Positions 16,746 through 25,437 of a DNA stretch of 64,000 bases are shown piece after piece (position 1 is the first letter of the stretch; every line of letters begins with the position of its first letter). The notes under the pieces were generated by a model. It was not told the DNA's origin, did not search any database, and saw nothing but the letters and a program-made list of their open reading frames with translations. The stretch is from Desulfovibrio sp. G11 (GTDB lineage Bacteria; Desulfobacterota; Desulfovibrionia; Desulfovibrionales; Desulfovibrionaceae). Made by a program: the position numbers and the translations under genes. The stretch spans positions 1,854,501-1,918,500 of the forward strand of contig NZ_LT984798.1 of the NCBI RefSeq assembly GCF_900243745.1, in the 5' to 3' direction.

Positions 16746-17741
16746 TCAAACCGTCAGGCATCTGTCCAGCGCTTCGGTCAGTTCTTCCCAGGTGGAGCAG
16801 CGGCACAGTTCCTGCCGCAAGGCCCGTGCGCCGGGCAGGGCGCGCACGTAGCGCGGCACGACGCTGCGCATCTTCCATACCGCGGCCTTGCCGGGGCAGT
16901 GCAGGCGTGCAAGTTCCATGTGGCGCAAAATCATGGCCTTGAGCGAGGCTGCGTCATGGGCCTGCGGATGGCCGCCTGCGCACAGGGCGGCATGATCAGC
17001 GAAAATAGCGGGATTGTACATGGCCCCGCGCGCATACATGAGGCCTGCAGCGCCGGTCTGTTCGAGGCAGGCCATACCCTCGGCGGCGGAAAAAAGATCG
17101 CCGCTGGCCAGCAGGGGAATGGACAGGCGCGGGGCAAGGTCGGCCAGCGCTTCCCACTGTGCTGTGCCGCCAAAACCCTGACGGGCCGTGCGCGGATGCA
17201 GCACAAGCCAGCCCGCACCCGCGTCTTCAAGCCGCAGGGCCAGGTCAGGCAGTACCGGGCGCGTGTCGTCAAGGCCGAGGCGCAGCTTGAAACCCACGCG
17301 GCCGGGGCCGGCGGCTGCGATCATGCCGCGGGCCACTTCAAGAATATTGCCTGTATCGCCAAGCATGGCCGCTCCCGCGCCCTGACGCAGCACTTTTGCC
17401 ACAGAACAGCCCATGTTGAGGTCAAACCAGCCGTAGCCCGCATCGCGCAGCAGGCTGACGGCGCGGGAAAGAAACGGGGCTTCGGCTCCGAAAAGCTGTA
17501 CAACAAGCGGTTGGTCTTCGGGCAGGCTCGCCAGAAGCTCGTTGGTGCCGGGGCTTTGGTACACCAGCCCCTTGGCGCTGACCATTTCCGTCACGCAAAC
17601 GGCGGCTCCGTACTGGCGGCAGAGCAGCCTGAAAGGCAGGTCGCTGTAGCCCGCCAGCGGGGCCAGCCAGGGATGTTCGCGACCAATGGGCAGGCTTGCC
17701 GGGTTACAGGGGCAGACGGGCAGGGAAAAGGCCTTGCTCAC
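16746..17741 (-). CDS. tRNA-dihydrouridine synthase (DusB-like)
   Basis: A 331-residue flavoenzyme that reduces uridines in the tRNA D-loop. The TIM-barrel signature is present: LAPLAGYSDLPFRLLCR at the FMN site, EMVSAKGLVY, VQLFGAEAP, and DLNMGCSVAKVLRQGAGAAM with catalytic Cys112. The usual MGCP motif reads MGCS here, a mild deviation. Late motifs LHPRTARQGFGG and LLASGDLFS contact phosphate and FMN. A GTG start at 17741 is preceded by AAAGGAT. Cytoplasmic. It lies upstream of ispH on the same strand and may share a transcript. Confidence 0.92.
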   Translation of the reverse strand: MSKAFSLPVCPCNPASLPIGREHPWLAPLAGYSDLPFRLLCRQYGAAVCVTEMVSAKGLVYQSPGTNELLASLPEDQPLVVQLFGAEAPFLSRAVSLLRDAGYGWFDLNMGCSVAKVLRQGAGAAMLGDTGNILEVARGMIAAAGPGRVGFKLRLGLDDTRPVLPDLALRLEDAGAGWLVLHPRTARQGFGGTAQWEALADLAPRLSIPLLASGDLFSAAEGMACLEQTGAAGLMYARGAMYNPAIFADHAALCAGGHPQAHDAASLKAMILRHMELARLHCPGKAAVWKMRSVVPRYVRALPGARALRQELCRCSTWEELTEALDRCLTV

Positions 17742-17919
17742 GGTGATCCTTTATGGAGAAGCGTGTCGTCCCGCGGATGTCCTGCCCCGGCTGCGGCAGG
17801 GCGTGCCGGCGTTCGGGACCGTGCCGGCGTACGCCGCAGCTTCAAGGCTGCCGGGTTTTTCTGCGGAGAAGGGCATACGCCGTTACGGCGACACGCTGGC
17901 TTCAGTTGCTGGTTCAGGG

Positions 17920-20109
17920 TTACGGGGCCTTGCGTTCGTCCTCGGGCATGGGGGGGCCTTGCAGGTCATCCACGCCGGGAAATTCTGCCGGGGGCCGCGG
18001 CCCGACAATAAGAATGCTGCCCTGGGGTGCATCATCGGGCAGAGGAACGGCCTTGCCCGCCGGGGCGGAGTCTTCGCAGCGCGGGCCGGAAGCGCTCGCG
18101 GCAGAAGCGCTGGAGGCTGTGTGAGCGTTGCCGTCGCAGTCAGTCCGGCTTTCCAGGCCTGTTGCATCGGTCCCATCAGTTTCGCCAGCTTCGCCGTGCT
18201 CTTCGTCGTCATGATGGTCCATATCCAGGGGCAGCTGGTCGATCTGCGTGGGGGCGGTGCTGGCGGCGGCTCCGGCTTCCGTCGCTTCAAGCAGGGGCGG
18301 GGTGTCGTCTTCATCTGCATCCTTGCCGGCGGCGTTTTCCGGCAAGGCCCCGGCATAGGTTGCGGCGGCGGTTTCGGCAAGGGGCGCAATGCCCGGCACG
18401 GGATAGGTGCACAGGCCGTCGCGGCAGGTAATGCGGCTCAGCAGCTGGGCAGCCTGCCGCAGCCCTTCGTTGATGGTTTCGGCCACAAAGCCATTGCTCA
18501 GATAATCCAGTATGCCCGTGCGCTGAAGTATCCTGTTTACGGAACGGCTGCCCACAACCAGAATGACGGGAATGCTGCGGGCGTAGCAGCGTTCCACAAA
18601 CTGCGAAAGGGCGTACGCGCCCGAGGCATCCAGCCAGAAAACGCGGGTGAGGTGCAGGACCACAAGGCGTGTCGGCTCGTCATCTTCTTCATAAAGCTGG
18701 CGCTCAAGCTCGTGGATGGCGCCGAAAAAGAGTGTGCCTTCAACAACATATACGGCGATGCCGTCGGGCCGGTCCGCCGGGGCCTCGCGCAGCAGGGGAT
18801 CATTGGGGCGCAGGCGGCGTACGCGGGGATGGGCTGTTTTGTAGATGAAAAGCACCAGCGACAGCAGCACGCCGATGAAGATGGCTTTTTCAAGATCAAA
18901 GATAAGTGTGGAGGCAAAGGTAAGGGACAACACCAGCCTGTCGATGCGCGTAGCTACCAGGCACAGGCGTATGGCCTCGATATCGATCATCTGTGCGGCG
19001 ATGATGAGCAGAATGCCGCCCAGCGCGGGTAAGGGCAGCCATGCAATGAACGGGGCCAGCGCAAAAAGCATGGGCAGGGCCAGCAGGCCGGAAAATACCG
19101 TGCCCATGCGGGTGCGCCCGCCGGAGGTGACCATAAGGGCGCTGCGTGTAAAGGAGCCGCAGCCCGGTATGCCGGAGGTAATGCCCGCGGCCATATTGCC
19201 CAGCCCCTGCCCGATAAGTTCCTGGCTGCCGTCAAAGTTGTCGTTCTTGACGCTGGCGAGCTGTTTGCCGATGGCCAGGGATTCTACGGTTCCCAGCAGG
19301 GCCAGGGCCAGCGCAGGCATGAAAAGGTCGCGCACGGCAGCAAGATCAAAAGCCGGAGGCATGGACAGCGGCGGGATGACGCTGGGAATGGCCCCCACCA
19401 GCGGTACGCCGTGTTTGTCTGCCTCAAGATACCACGAAACTGCGGTAACCAGGGCCAGGGCCGCCAGTGAGGACGGAAAGCGCCGCGAAATGCGTTTGAG
19501 GCCCAGCGCAAGCACAATGGTCAGGGCAGCCAGGCCCACGCACCATTCGTTCAGTTGGGGCAGGCCGTGCAGCACATCGAACATCTGGTGAAAAAATCCC
19601 GCTTTCTTGGGGCCGGGGATGCCGAAAACCGTTTTGAGCTGGCCCATGCCGATAAGCAGGGCCGCGCCCGTGGTAAAGGCCACCATGACGGAATGCGAGA
19701 TAAAGTTGGCAAGGTCGCCCAGTCTGGCAAGGCCCATGCCCACCTGTATCAGCCCGCAAAAAAGCGCCAGCCCGAAGATATACGTCATGCGTATTTCTTC
19801 GGGCATGTTGATGATGAGGGTGCCGCCCACGCTGATGGTGGCCATAGTGGAGAAAAGTACCATAGAGATGGCATTGGTAGGGCCGGCGGCCATAAAGCGC
19901 GACGACCCCCACAGGGCCGCCATGACCACCGGCAGCATGCAGGCGTAAATGCCGTATTGTGGATGAACCCCGGCAATGATGGCATAGGCCATGGCCTGCG
20001 GCACTGCCATGGGCGTGACGGTAAGGGCGGCCGTTATGTCTGCCCTGAAATCCCGGGGCGAGTAGGTTTTGAGTGTGGACAGAAAAGGAAAGATGGCCGA
20101 CAGGCGCAT
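17920..20109 (-). CDS. SulP-family anion transporter with STAS domain and long acidic tail
   Basis: A 729-residue inner-membrane carrier. Residues 15-430 hold the SulP membrane domain (signature AALTVTPMAVPQAMAYAII near the start, later GIPGCGSFTRSALMVTSGG). Residues about 440-560 are the cytoplasmic STAS domain, ending LDASGAYALSQFVERC. SulP proteins import sulfate, bicarbonate or dicarboxylates, usually with sodium or protons. The last 150 residues are unusual: low complexity, rich in Asp, Glu, Ala and Pro, with the patch MDHHDDEEHGEAGETDG. The ATG at 20109 has GGGAGG upstream, which lies inside the end of the preceding GAF gene; the two genes are one base apart and translationally coupled. 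Confidence 0.9.
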   Translation of the reverse strand: MRLSAIFPFLSTLKTYSPRDFRADITAALTVTPMAVPQAMAYAIIAGVHPQYGIYACMLPVVMAALWGSSRFMAAGPTNAISMVLFSTMATISVGGTLIINMPEEIRMTYIFGLALFCGLIQVGMGLARLGDLANFISHSVMVAFTTGAALLIGMGQLKTVFGIPGPKKAGFFHQMFDVLHGLPQLNEWCVGLAALTIVLALGLKRISRRFPSSLAALALVTAVSWYLEADKHGVPLVGAIPSVIPPLSMPPAFDLAAVRDLFMPALALALLGTVESLAIGKQLASVKNDNFDGSQELIGQGLGNMAAGITSGIPGCGSFTRSALMVTSGGRTRMGTVFSGLLALPMLFALAPFIAWLPLPALGGILLIIAAQMIDIEAIRLCLVATRIDRLVLSLTFASTLIFDLEKAIFIGVLLSLVLFIYKTAHPRVRRLRPNDPLLREAPADRPDGIAVYVVEGTLFFGAIHELERQLYEEDDEPTRLVVLHLTRVFWLDASGAYALSQFVERCYARSIPVILVVGSRSVNRILQRTGILDYLSNGFVAETINEGLRQAAQLLSRITCRDGLCTYPVPGIAPLAETAAATYAGALPENAAGKDADEDDTPPLLEATEAGAAASTAPTQIDQLPLDMDHHDDEEHGEAGETDGTDATGLESRTDCDGNAHTASSASAASASGPRCEDSAPAGKAVPLPDDAPQGSILIVGPRPPAEFPGVDDLQGPPMPEDERKAP

Positions 20110-20110
20110 G

Positions 20111-21244
20111 CTAGTCCTCCCTTGGCGCGTCGTCTTCCAGCCGCAGGACATCATGTCCCAGCGCGTAATGCATAAGACGCGGACGCTCCACGGATTTTTT
20201 GAGGGAACTGATAATACGGGTCATGCGCCGTGTGCCTTCAAGCACTCCGCCCAGATGCCCCGCAAGCTCGGTAAGGTCGGCACGGGCCAGGGCGCTTTCC
20301 AGCTCTTCGGCCAGGATGCGCCCCCGGGTGTTTTCGGGAAATTCCGCCATCAGTTCGCGGGTGAGGCGCAGGGCGCGAGCCTGGGTTGCGTCAATATCTT
20401 CGACAAGTTCGCCGCAGTATTCGGCCTGGTTGCGCATGACGTTGATGGCATTGTTGCCGTAGTGGGCCATGGCCCCGGCGGCTTTTTCCAGCGCGTCACG
20501 GGCCACGGCAATGCGGCGCCCCACGGTAAGCGAAACAAGGCGGGCGCATTTGCCGAGAAAGCGCTCGTCATAATTTTCAAAGCCGTATTCACGCTTGGTA
20601 TAGAGCATGACAAGGCCGAAGGGCGGGCGGTCGTTGCGTTCGCGCAGCACAAATGCCAGGCGGGAGCGGTAGCCTTCCTTGTAAATCATGCAGTCAAAGG
20701 AGTCACCGCCCTTTTCAATGGCCTGAAGATTGTTGGAAACCACATACCGGGTGTGCCCCTGAAGAATGGCGTTCATCACGGGGTGTTCCCGCAGGCCTTC
20801 TTCCAGCATGGGCGCCACGATGGGGATGGCCTTGCCGTTCACATGGCTGGCCGAGCGCGCCACCCACTCTCCTTGTTTGTTGCGCAGGCGGCAGACGTAG
20901 AGTTCGGCGTGCAGGGCGTGCACAAGAATTTCGGCACTCTGGCGCAGTACCTCGCCCGGAGGAGCCATGCGGTCGGCAATGGCCAGCAGGTCGCTTGAGA
21001 CGCGCAGCAGCATTTCCGTATCGCTCTGCATGGACGCAACAGAAGACAGCAGGTGCAAAAGGCAGCGCCAGCTGCGCAGGGGAACGCCGCGCACCGAGGG
21101 GCGATAGCCCTGGTTAAGCGTTCTCCTGGCGGCAGGCAAAAGGCCCAGGACGGCCACGCGCATTTCCGGCGGGGCGTACTTTAAAAGGCGGATGATCTCC
21201 TCACGGATATATTCTTTCGTGTGCTGTGGCACCGTATGCTCCAT
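20111..21244 (-). CDS. GAF-domain protein with orphan histidine-kinase H-box (no ATPase domain)
   Basis: A 377-residue soluble protein. Residues about 80-245 read as a GAF sensory domain (LLAIADRM, LYVCRLRNKQGEW, GLVMLYTK). A helix then carries AGAMAHYGNNAINVM with His261, which closely resembles the phospho-acceptor box of sensor kinases of the type GGIAHDFNNLL. The protein ends about 115 residues later, and no N, G1 or G2 ATP-binding motifs are present, so it cannot autophosphorylate alone. It may act as a phosphotransfer partner or a signal-dependent adaptor. It is immediately upstream of, and coupled to, the SulP carrier, so it may tune transport. No ribosome-binding site is obvious before the ATG at 21244, and a GC-rich inverted repeat lies just upstream. 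Confidence 0.72.
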   Translation of the reverse strand: MEHTVPQHTKEYIREEIIRLLKYAPPEMRVAVLGLLPAARRTLNQGYRPSVRGVPLRSWRCLLHLLSSVASMQSDTEMLLRVSSDLLAIADRMAPPGEVLRQSAEILVHALHAELYVCRLRNKQGEWVARSASHVNGKAIPIVAPMLEEGLREHPVMNAILQGHTRYVVSNNLQAIEKGGDSFDCMIYKEGYRSRLAFVLRERNDRPPFGLVMLYTKREYGFENYDERFLGKCARLVSLTVGRRIAVARDALEKAAGAMAHYGNNAINVMRNQAEYCGELVEDIDATQARALRLTRELMAEFPENTRGRILAEELESALARADLTELAGHLGGVLEGTRRMTRIISSLKKSVERPRLMHYALGHDVLRLEDDAPRED

Positions 21245-21659
21245 TGCATGAAAATGCAGAAGGCTGCGGCCTTGTCAAGCCGCAGCCGCCTGAAAACTTC
21301 TGGCAGGGGCTGTCTGTGGTCTGTAAGGCGCAGAGCCGCGCCGGTCGAGTAAAAACAGGACTTGCCGCAGGGTAGCCAGCATAGTCCTGAACGGACGGCA
21401 GGTCAACGGCATTCATTATTTTGACCCGCTCACGTGACAACTGCGGATACTATCTGTAATATTTTAGAACCATAAGCTATTTTATTAATGGCAGCAAATT
21501 TGCATTAAGCTTTTCACGCTCCGTGGTGCGCATCGCGCGCTGCCTGCGCCAAAGAGGCGGGAGCGCTCGTTTTGCCCGGTTGCGTTGTTGTGCGGCCTGC
21601 GTCGTGTGACGGCGCGTCGGCAAAGAACAGGCCAAGGCCATCAGATTTGAGGATTTTTC
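21245..21659. other. Divergent intergenic region
   Basis: About 415 bases between the GAF and transglycosylase genes. It contains the perfect inverted repeat GGCTGCGGC/GCCGCAGCC at 21262-21287, in the 5' region of the GAF gene, with TTGACA inside its loop on the minus strand. The right half is AT-richer and may hold the promoter of the plus-strand gene. No gene is convincing. Confidence 0.45.
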
Positions 21660-22739
21660 ATGAAGCGCCATAAGACCCTTGCCATCCTTGCCGGTTGCCT
21701 TGGCAGTACATTGCTGCTCCTGGGCTTGCTGGCGGGTTTTGTGCCGCAGCATGAAGGGTATGAGGTGCGCCGCCGCGCAAGCCCTGTTGTGGTCAGCCTG
21801 CGGCCCGAAGACATGCCTGCTCCCATCGTTCCGCAGGGCGACGGTTCGCGCCAGTGGTCCTTGCGCCGCGCGGCATCGCCCGTGGTGGCGCCGGTGTCTT
21901 TGGCCGATGCTTCGTCACGGGCTGAGACAGAGGACGGCGACGGTTTTTTCAGCCAGGTTCCGGCAGGCACGGGGCAGTTGGCTTCTCTGCTGGCGCTTGA
22001 TGGATTTTCCATGCCGCCGCTGCTGGCTGTACAGCCCTCGCGCTTCGGGGACGCTGTTGACGCCAGGGGGCTGCCCCTGCGCTGGCTGGCTGCCGAAACA
22101 TTGCTTGAGGGCTACAGCCCCCTGCCGCCGCGTACCGGCAAGACCGCCGGGCAGGGCGGTACAAGGGGTATGTCTGCGGCCAATGCCTTTTACGGTAACG
22201 ATATGCTCCCGCCCAGGGCGCGGCGCTACCAGCAGATAGTGGAAAGCTTTGCCGGGCGCTATAATCTGAGCACCGAACTTGTGTACGCCATTATCCACAG
22301 CGAAAGCTCGTTTTCCCCCACCCTTGTGAGCCACAAGTCGGCCATGGGCCTGATGCAGATTTTGCCGGACACGGCCGGGGGCGAGGTGCACCGTTATCTG
22401 TACGGGCGCACGGGCGACGTAAGCTTTGAAGACCTGCGCGTGCCGGAAACAAATATCCGCTACGGTACGACCTATCTGCACATTCTGCTCACGCGGTATT
22501 TCGCCGGGGTGCACGACCCGAGGGCACGTGAATACTGTGCCGTAGCCGCATACAATATGGGGCCGAACCGTTTTTTGCGGCTTTTCGGCAACAGTCCGGA
22601 AGAAGCTGTTGACGCCATTAACGCCCTGACAGCAGAACAGTTGTACGAAGACCTGACCATCCGCCTGCCCGTGGCCGAAACCCGCGCCTATGTCGCCAAG
22701 GTCGCCAGGATGAAAGGGCATTACGCCGCGCTGCAATAA
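21660..22739 (+). CDS. Membrane-anchored lytic murein transglycosylase (SLT domain, MltC-like)
   Basis: A 359-residue protein with an N-terminal membrane anchor or signal (LAILAGCLGSTLLLLGLLAG), a proline-rich linker to about residue 185, and a C-terminal goose-type lysozyme fold. The catalytic Glu lies in AIIHSESSFSP; the next family motifs are SHKSAMGLMQILPDTAG, the block NIRYGTTYL, and VAAYNMGPNRFLR. Such enzymes cleave the MurNAc-GlcNAc bond of peptidoglycan to give 1,6-anhydro ends, acting at the periplasmic face. The domain order resembles MltC rather than soluble Slt70. No lipobox cysteine is obvious, so anchoring is probably by an uncleaved helix. The gene is monocistronic by layout. 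Confidence 0.88.
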   Translation: MKRHKTLAILAGCLGSTLLLLGLLAGFVPQHEGYEVRRRASPVVVSLRPEDMPAPIVPQGDGSRQWSLRRAASPVVAPVSLADASSRAETEDGDGFFSQVPAGTGQLASLLALDGFSMPPLLAVQPSRFGDAVDARGLPLRWLAAETLLEGYSPLPPRTGKTAGQGGTRGMSAANAFYGNDMLPPRARRYQQIVESFAGRYNLSTELVYAIIHSESSFSPTLVSHKSAMGLMQILPDTAGGEVHRYLYGRTGDVSFEDLRVPETNIRYGTTYLHILLTRYFAGVHDPRAREYCAVAAYNMGPNRFLRLFGNSPEEAVDAINALTAEQLYEDLTIRLPVAETRAYVAKVARMKGHYAALQ

Positions 22740-23125
22740 AGGGTTTTGCCGTAATCCTGTCTGCTGCTGCGCGGGACAGGCACAAGGTTGTAGCCCGGCT
22801 TTGGCCGTTGGCGAAGGGCTTGCGGATGAAGACGGCGGCGGCAGGTGCTTTCGTTGCCAGGCCCAGATGCGCGTATTCAAGAACCTTGAAACATATATCG
22901 TAAGATTGATATGTTTCGGGGCGCGGCCTCCGGCAGGCCACCCGGTGGCGAGGTGCGCGGGCGGATGGATGCGCGCTTGCGGCGGCGGCAATGTTTTTGA
23001 ACAGAAAGCAAGGCCCGCCGGGAAAAAACGGTTGAGGTGGCAGTAAAAACAACGTACACCATTGACAACACGCCGCGCAGGCCGTGCAACGCCACGCGGA
23101 AATTCTGAGAGGAGTGTTCATTACC
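22740..23125. other. Intergenic region upstream of the Skp-like lipoprotein gene
   Basis: About 386 bases without a gene. It holds a 9-base perfect inverted repeat in an AT-rich island (22888-22917, listed separately), and a TTGACA at 23062 with a poor -10 (TGCAAC) 17 bases on. Confidence 0.45.
22888..22917. promoter_or_regulatory. AT-rich 9-base inverted repeat, candidate operator
   Basis: GAAACATAT and ATATGTTTC are separated by 12 bases. It stands out as an AT-rich patch in a GC-rich gap, 149 bases after the transglycosylase gene and about 210 bases before the Skp-like gene. No T-run follows, so it looks more like a protein-binding site than a terminator. Confidence 0.45.
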
Positions 23126-23731
23126 ATGCGTATCCGTTATTTTATGCCGCTGGCCCTTCTGCTGAGCCTGATGCTTATTGCCTGCCAACAGGGTGAAGGC
23201 TCGTCCCAGGCCAAACTGGCGGTCGTTGATATGACGCGCGTCATGCGCGACAGCGAAGCCGGCAAGGCCGGCGTGAAGCACCTTGAAAGTCTGCAGGCCG
23301 ACATGCAGGCCCAGCTGAACGACATCCAGAAGCGTCTGGAGCAGAACGCCGACGACGCCGATGCACAGAAAGAACTGCAGACCGTATATATGGCCTCGCA
23401 GCAGCGCATGCAGGTGGAGCAGCAGAACGTTGTGAACGTGCTGTATGACACCATGCAGCGCATCATCAACGCTTACCGTGCCGACAAGGGCTACGCCCTC
23501 ATCATCAGCTCCGAGGCTGCCGCTTCTTTTGACCCCAAGGCTGACGTGACCAACGATATCATCACGGCCATGGACAAGCAGAAGGTCGACTTCAAGCCCG
23601 CGGCCGAGGCCGAAAAGGCCCCTGAAGCCGAAGCCGGCAAGGACGCCGGACAGGCCGAAAAGCCCGCTGAAAAAGCTGCTGAAAAGCCTGCCGCAAAGGC
23701 TGACAAGGCTGCGAAGGCCGACAAAAAATAA
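23126..23731 (+). CDS. OmpH/Skp-family periplasmic chaperone, predicted lipoprotein
   Basis: A 201-residue protein. The signal ends in LSLMLIAC, a lipobox with Cys20, so the protein is probably lipid-anchored rather than free like enterobacterial Skp. The OmpH/Skp core follows: KLAVVDMTRVMRDSEAGKAG, a long charged coiled coil (about residues 50-115), then YALIISSEAAASF and TNDIITAMDK. The family binds unfolded outer-membrane proteins as a trimer. The last 45 residues form a repetitive Ala-Lys-Glu-Pro tail that is not part of the Skp core. The ATG at 23126 is preceded by GAGAGGAG at a rather long 11-base spacing. A strong terminator follows. Confidence 0.85.
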   Translation: MRIRYFMPLALLLSLMLIACQQGEGSSQAKLAVVDMTRVMRDSEAGKAGVKHLESLQADMQAQLNDIQKRLEQNADDADAQKELQTVYMASQQRMQVEQQNVVNVLYDTMQRIINAYRADKGYALIISSEAAASFDPKADVTNDIITAMDKQKVDFKPAAEAEKAPEAEAGKDAGQAEKPAEKAAEKPAAKADKAAKADKK

Positions 23732-23782
23732 CCTGAGCACCGCGCTTTCCATTGCCGGCCCAAGGCCGGATAATGGCTGTTC

Positions 23783-23820
23783 AAAAACCCCGTTCCAAGC
23801 AGCGGGGTTTTTGTTTTTTT
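23783..23820 (+). terminator. Intrinsic terminator after the Skp-like gene
   Basis: AAAAACCCCG pairs with CGGGGTTTTT around a 10-base loop, followed by a G and seven more T. It lies 50 bases past the Skp-like stop codon. Confidence 0.92.
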
Positions 23821-23872
23821 GTCCGGCCTGCACGCGCAGTGCCGCCTCGCCCTGGCGGAACCGCAACATGCT

Positions 23873-24136
23873 TCATGGCAATATTTTCGGGTGTCCGGCC
23901 GAAAGGTCTTTGTCCCCCCACGGCTGAAGCAGTGCGTGTAGCTGTTTTTCTGGCGTCAGCGTGATCGGCTCCTCAGGGGTGCGCGGGCATTTTCTGAACA
24001 TCTCGTGGGGTATCCTGTAAGCGCTGGCACGATCCTGCCAGGGTGTACTGTGCTCCGGCTGTGCGTGCTGGACAGCAGCGGCCCGCAGGGTCATGATGCG
24101 GCCGCGCGACAGTGTGCGGCCGTTTGTGTTTTTCAC
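23873..24136 (-). CDS. Possible small hypothetical protein
   Basis: An 87-residue minus-strand frame (GTG start) in a gap, with a balanced composition and a C-terminal half such as EEPITLTPEKQLHALLQPWG that reads like protein. The only purine-rich sequence upstream abuts the start codon, so translation is doubtful. Nothing about function can be said. Confidence 0.25.
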   Translation of the reverse strand: MKNTNGRTLSRGRIMTLRAAAVQHAQPEHSTPWQDRASAYRIPHEMFRKCPRTPEEPITLTPEKQLHALLQPWGDKDLSAGHPKILP

Positions 24137-24159
24137 CTTTTCCGTTCTTGAGAATTGCC

Positions 24160-25143
24160 ATGTTTCATGCTTTTTTTGCTGTTTTTCCGGTGTTTTGCAT
24201 TATCGCCCTCGGAGTGCTGCTCAGGGCGCGTGATGTATTGCCCGAAAACGCCGGGCCGGTACTCGGCGTGTATGTGCTCAAGCTGGCCCTGCCCCTGCTC
24301 ATTTTTCACCTGCTGGCCGGAGCGAGTCCGGAGGACCTGGCCAGAGGTGGCTTCTGGCTGGCCGTTATCGGCTCTCAGGTTATTGTCTACATGCTCGGCT
24401 ATGTGGGCGACAGGCTGTTTTGCCGTCGTGGGGCCGGTCCGGCGGTAATCAGCGGGCTTTCCTGCTCGGCCTGCAACGCGGCCTTTGTGGGGCTGCCCAT
24501 TGTGTCAAACCTCTGGCCGGGCAACAGCGAGGCCATGCTGGTTGCGGGTCTGGCTATCCTCACGCCCAATGTGGTCATGATCATGGCGCAGACCCGGCTG
24601 GACATCCTGTCCGGCTCTCTGGCCTGGAAGGGCGGTAATCCGCTGGTTTTTGCGGGCAGCGTGGCGCGTATCTTCATTCTGGGTAATCCCATCCTGCTGG
24701 CTACACTGGCCGGGGGGGCGCTTTCCCTGACCGGGCTTGGCCTGTGGGAGCCGCTGGACCGTGCCATCAGCCTTGTGGGCTACACCGCCGCCCCCTGCAT
24801 GCTGCTGGCGCTCGGGCTGGATCTGCAGCAAAAACTGGCCGTGGCCACACGCCGCGCCCAGGGGGGAGTGCTGCTGCGCCAGATATGGTTTTCTCTGTGC
24901 AAGCTTGTGCTGCACCCCCTGCTGTGCTGGGGGATTATGTACGCGCTCGGCATTACGGGCCTGTGGCTGACCATTGGTGTGCTTATCAGCGCTACAGCTA
25001 CAGCCCTGCTGGTCAGCGTGCTGGCCCAGGTTTACAACGCTGTGCCGGAAGAAGCCGCCCTGACTGCTGTGGTCAATAACGGCCTGAGCATACTGACCCT
25101 CACTGGTTTTGTCTGGCTGTTTCAGACCTTGGGCATGGTTTAG
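24160..25143 (+). CDS. AEC-family (auxin efflux carrier-like) permease
   Basis: A 327-residue integral membrane protein with about ten hydrophobic segments in two repeats of five. Segments such as VFPVFCIIALGVLLRARDVL at the N-terminus, SACNAAFVGLPIVSNLWPG in the middle and ATALLVSVLAQVYN near the C-terminus match the bacterial AEC layout, where the fourth segment carries the N..F.G.P motif. Characterised bacterial members move malate or other organic anions. The start at 24160 has only a weak GAGAA upstream. Convergent with lipA; a large hairpin lies between them. Confidence 0.87.
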   Translation: MFHAFFAVFPVFCIIALGVLLRARDVLPENAGPVLGVYVLKLALPLLIFHLLAGASPEDLARGGFWLAVIGSQVIVYMLGYVGDRLFCRRGAGPAVISGLSCSACNAAFVGLPIVSNLWPGNSEAMLVAGLAILTPNVVMIMAQTRLDILSGSLAWKGGNPLVFAGSVARIFILGNPILLATLAGGALSLTGLGLWEPLDRAISLVGYTAAPCMLLALGLDLQQKLAVATRRAQGGVLLRQIWFSLCKLVLHPLLCWGIMYALGITGLWLTIGVLISATATALLVSVLAQVYNAVPEEAALTAVVNNGLSILTLTGFVWLFQTLGMV

Positions 25144-25260
25144 AGCAATTTGTCTGCGCGGTTAAGTGCCATAACGAGCGTGTTTTCAATGCCGGGAATA
25201 CATGTTCTCAAAGCTGCGATGCGTTAGCAGACGCACGTGCAAACGCTGCGAAGACAGCCT

Positions 25261-25340
25261 GAAAAACAGGGGTTTTTCCGACAGGCGAAGCCCCGGCCCT
25301 TTCCCGCGAGGTAGACTTTCACGGGAAAAGGCCGGGGCTT
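25261..25340. terminator. Two hairpins between convergent AEC and lipA genes
   Basis: A small hairpin GAAAAAC-AGGG-GTTTTTC lies at 25261-25278. A large one follows: AAGCCCCGGCC at 25288-25298 pairs with GGCCGGGGCTT at 25330-25340, extended inward by TTTCCCG/CGGGAAA. T-runs are short on both strands, so termination is likely but not certain. Confidence 0.65.
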
Positions 25341-25437
25341 TACTTGTGGATACACTTTACCCGCAGGTGAGTTGCGGCATTATTTCAGCAAAAAATCTGC
25401 TCCGGCGCGGGAGTGCGTGTTTTCAATGCGCGGCGTG

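Larger units (their letters stand above)
23732..24159. other. Intergenic region between Skp-like and AEC genes
   Basis: About 428 bases. It holds the terminator at 23783-23820 and a weakly supported small minus-strand frame (23873-24136). Otherwise nothing can be assigned. Confidence 0.4.

Noticed and set aside
21915-22991. Long open frame antisense to the transglycosylase gene
   Set aside because: It is the GC-rich antisense shadow of a clear SLT-domain gene, has no family motif and no ribosome-binding site.
25178-25429. 15-base direct repeat GCGTGTTTTCAATGC at 25178 and 25415
   Set aside because: Only two copies, no palindrome, integrase gene or tRNA nearby; not enough to call an attachment site or array.
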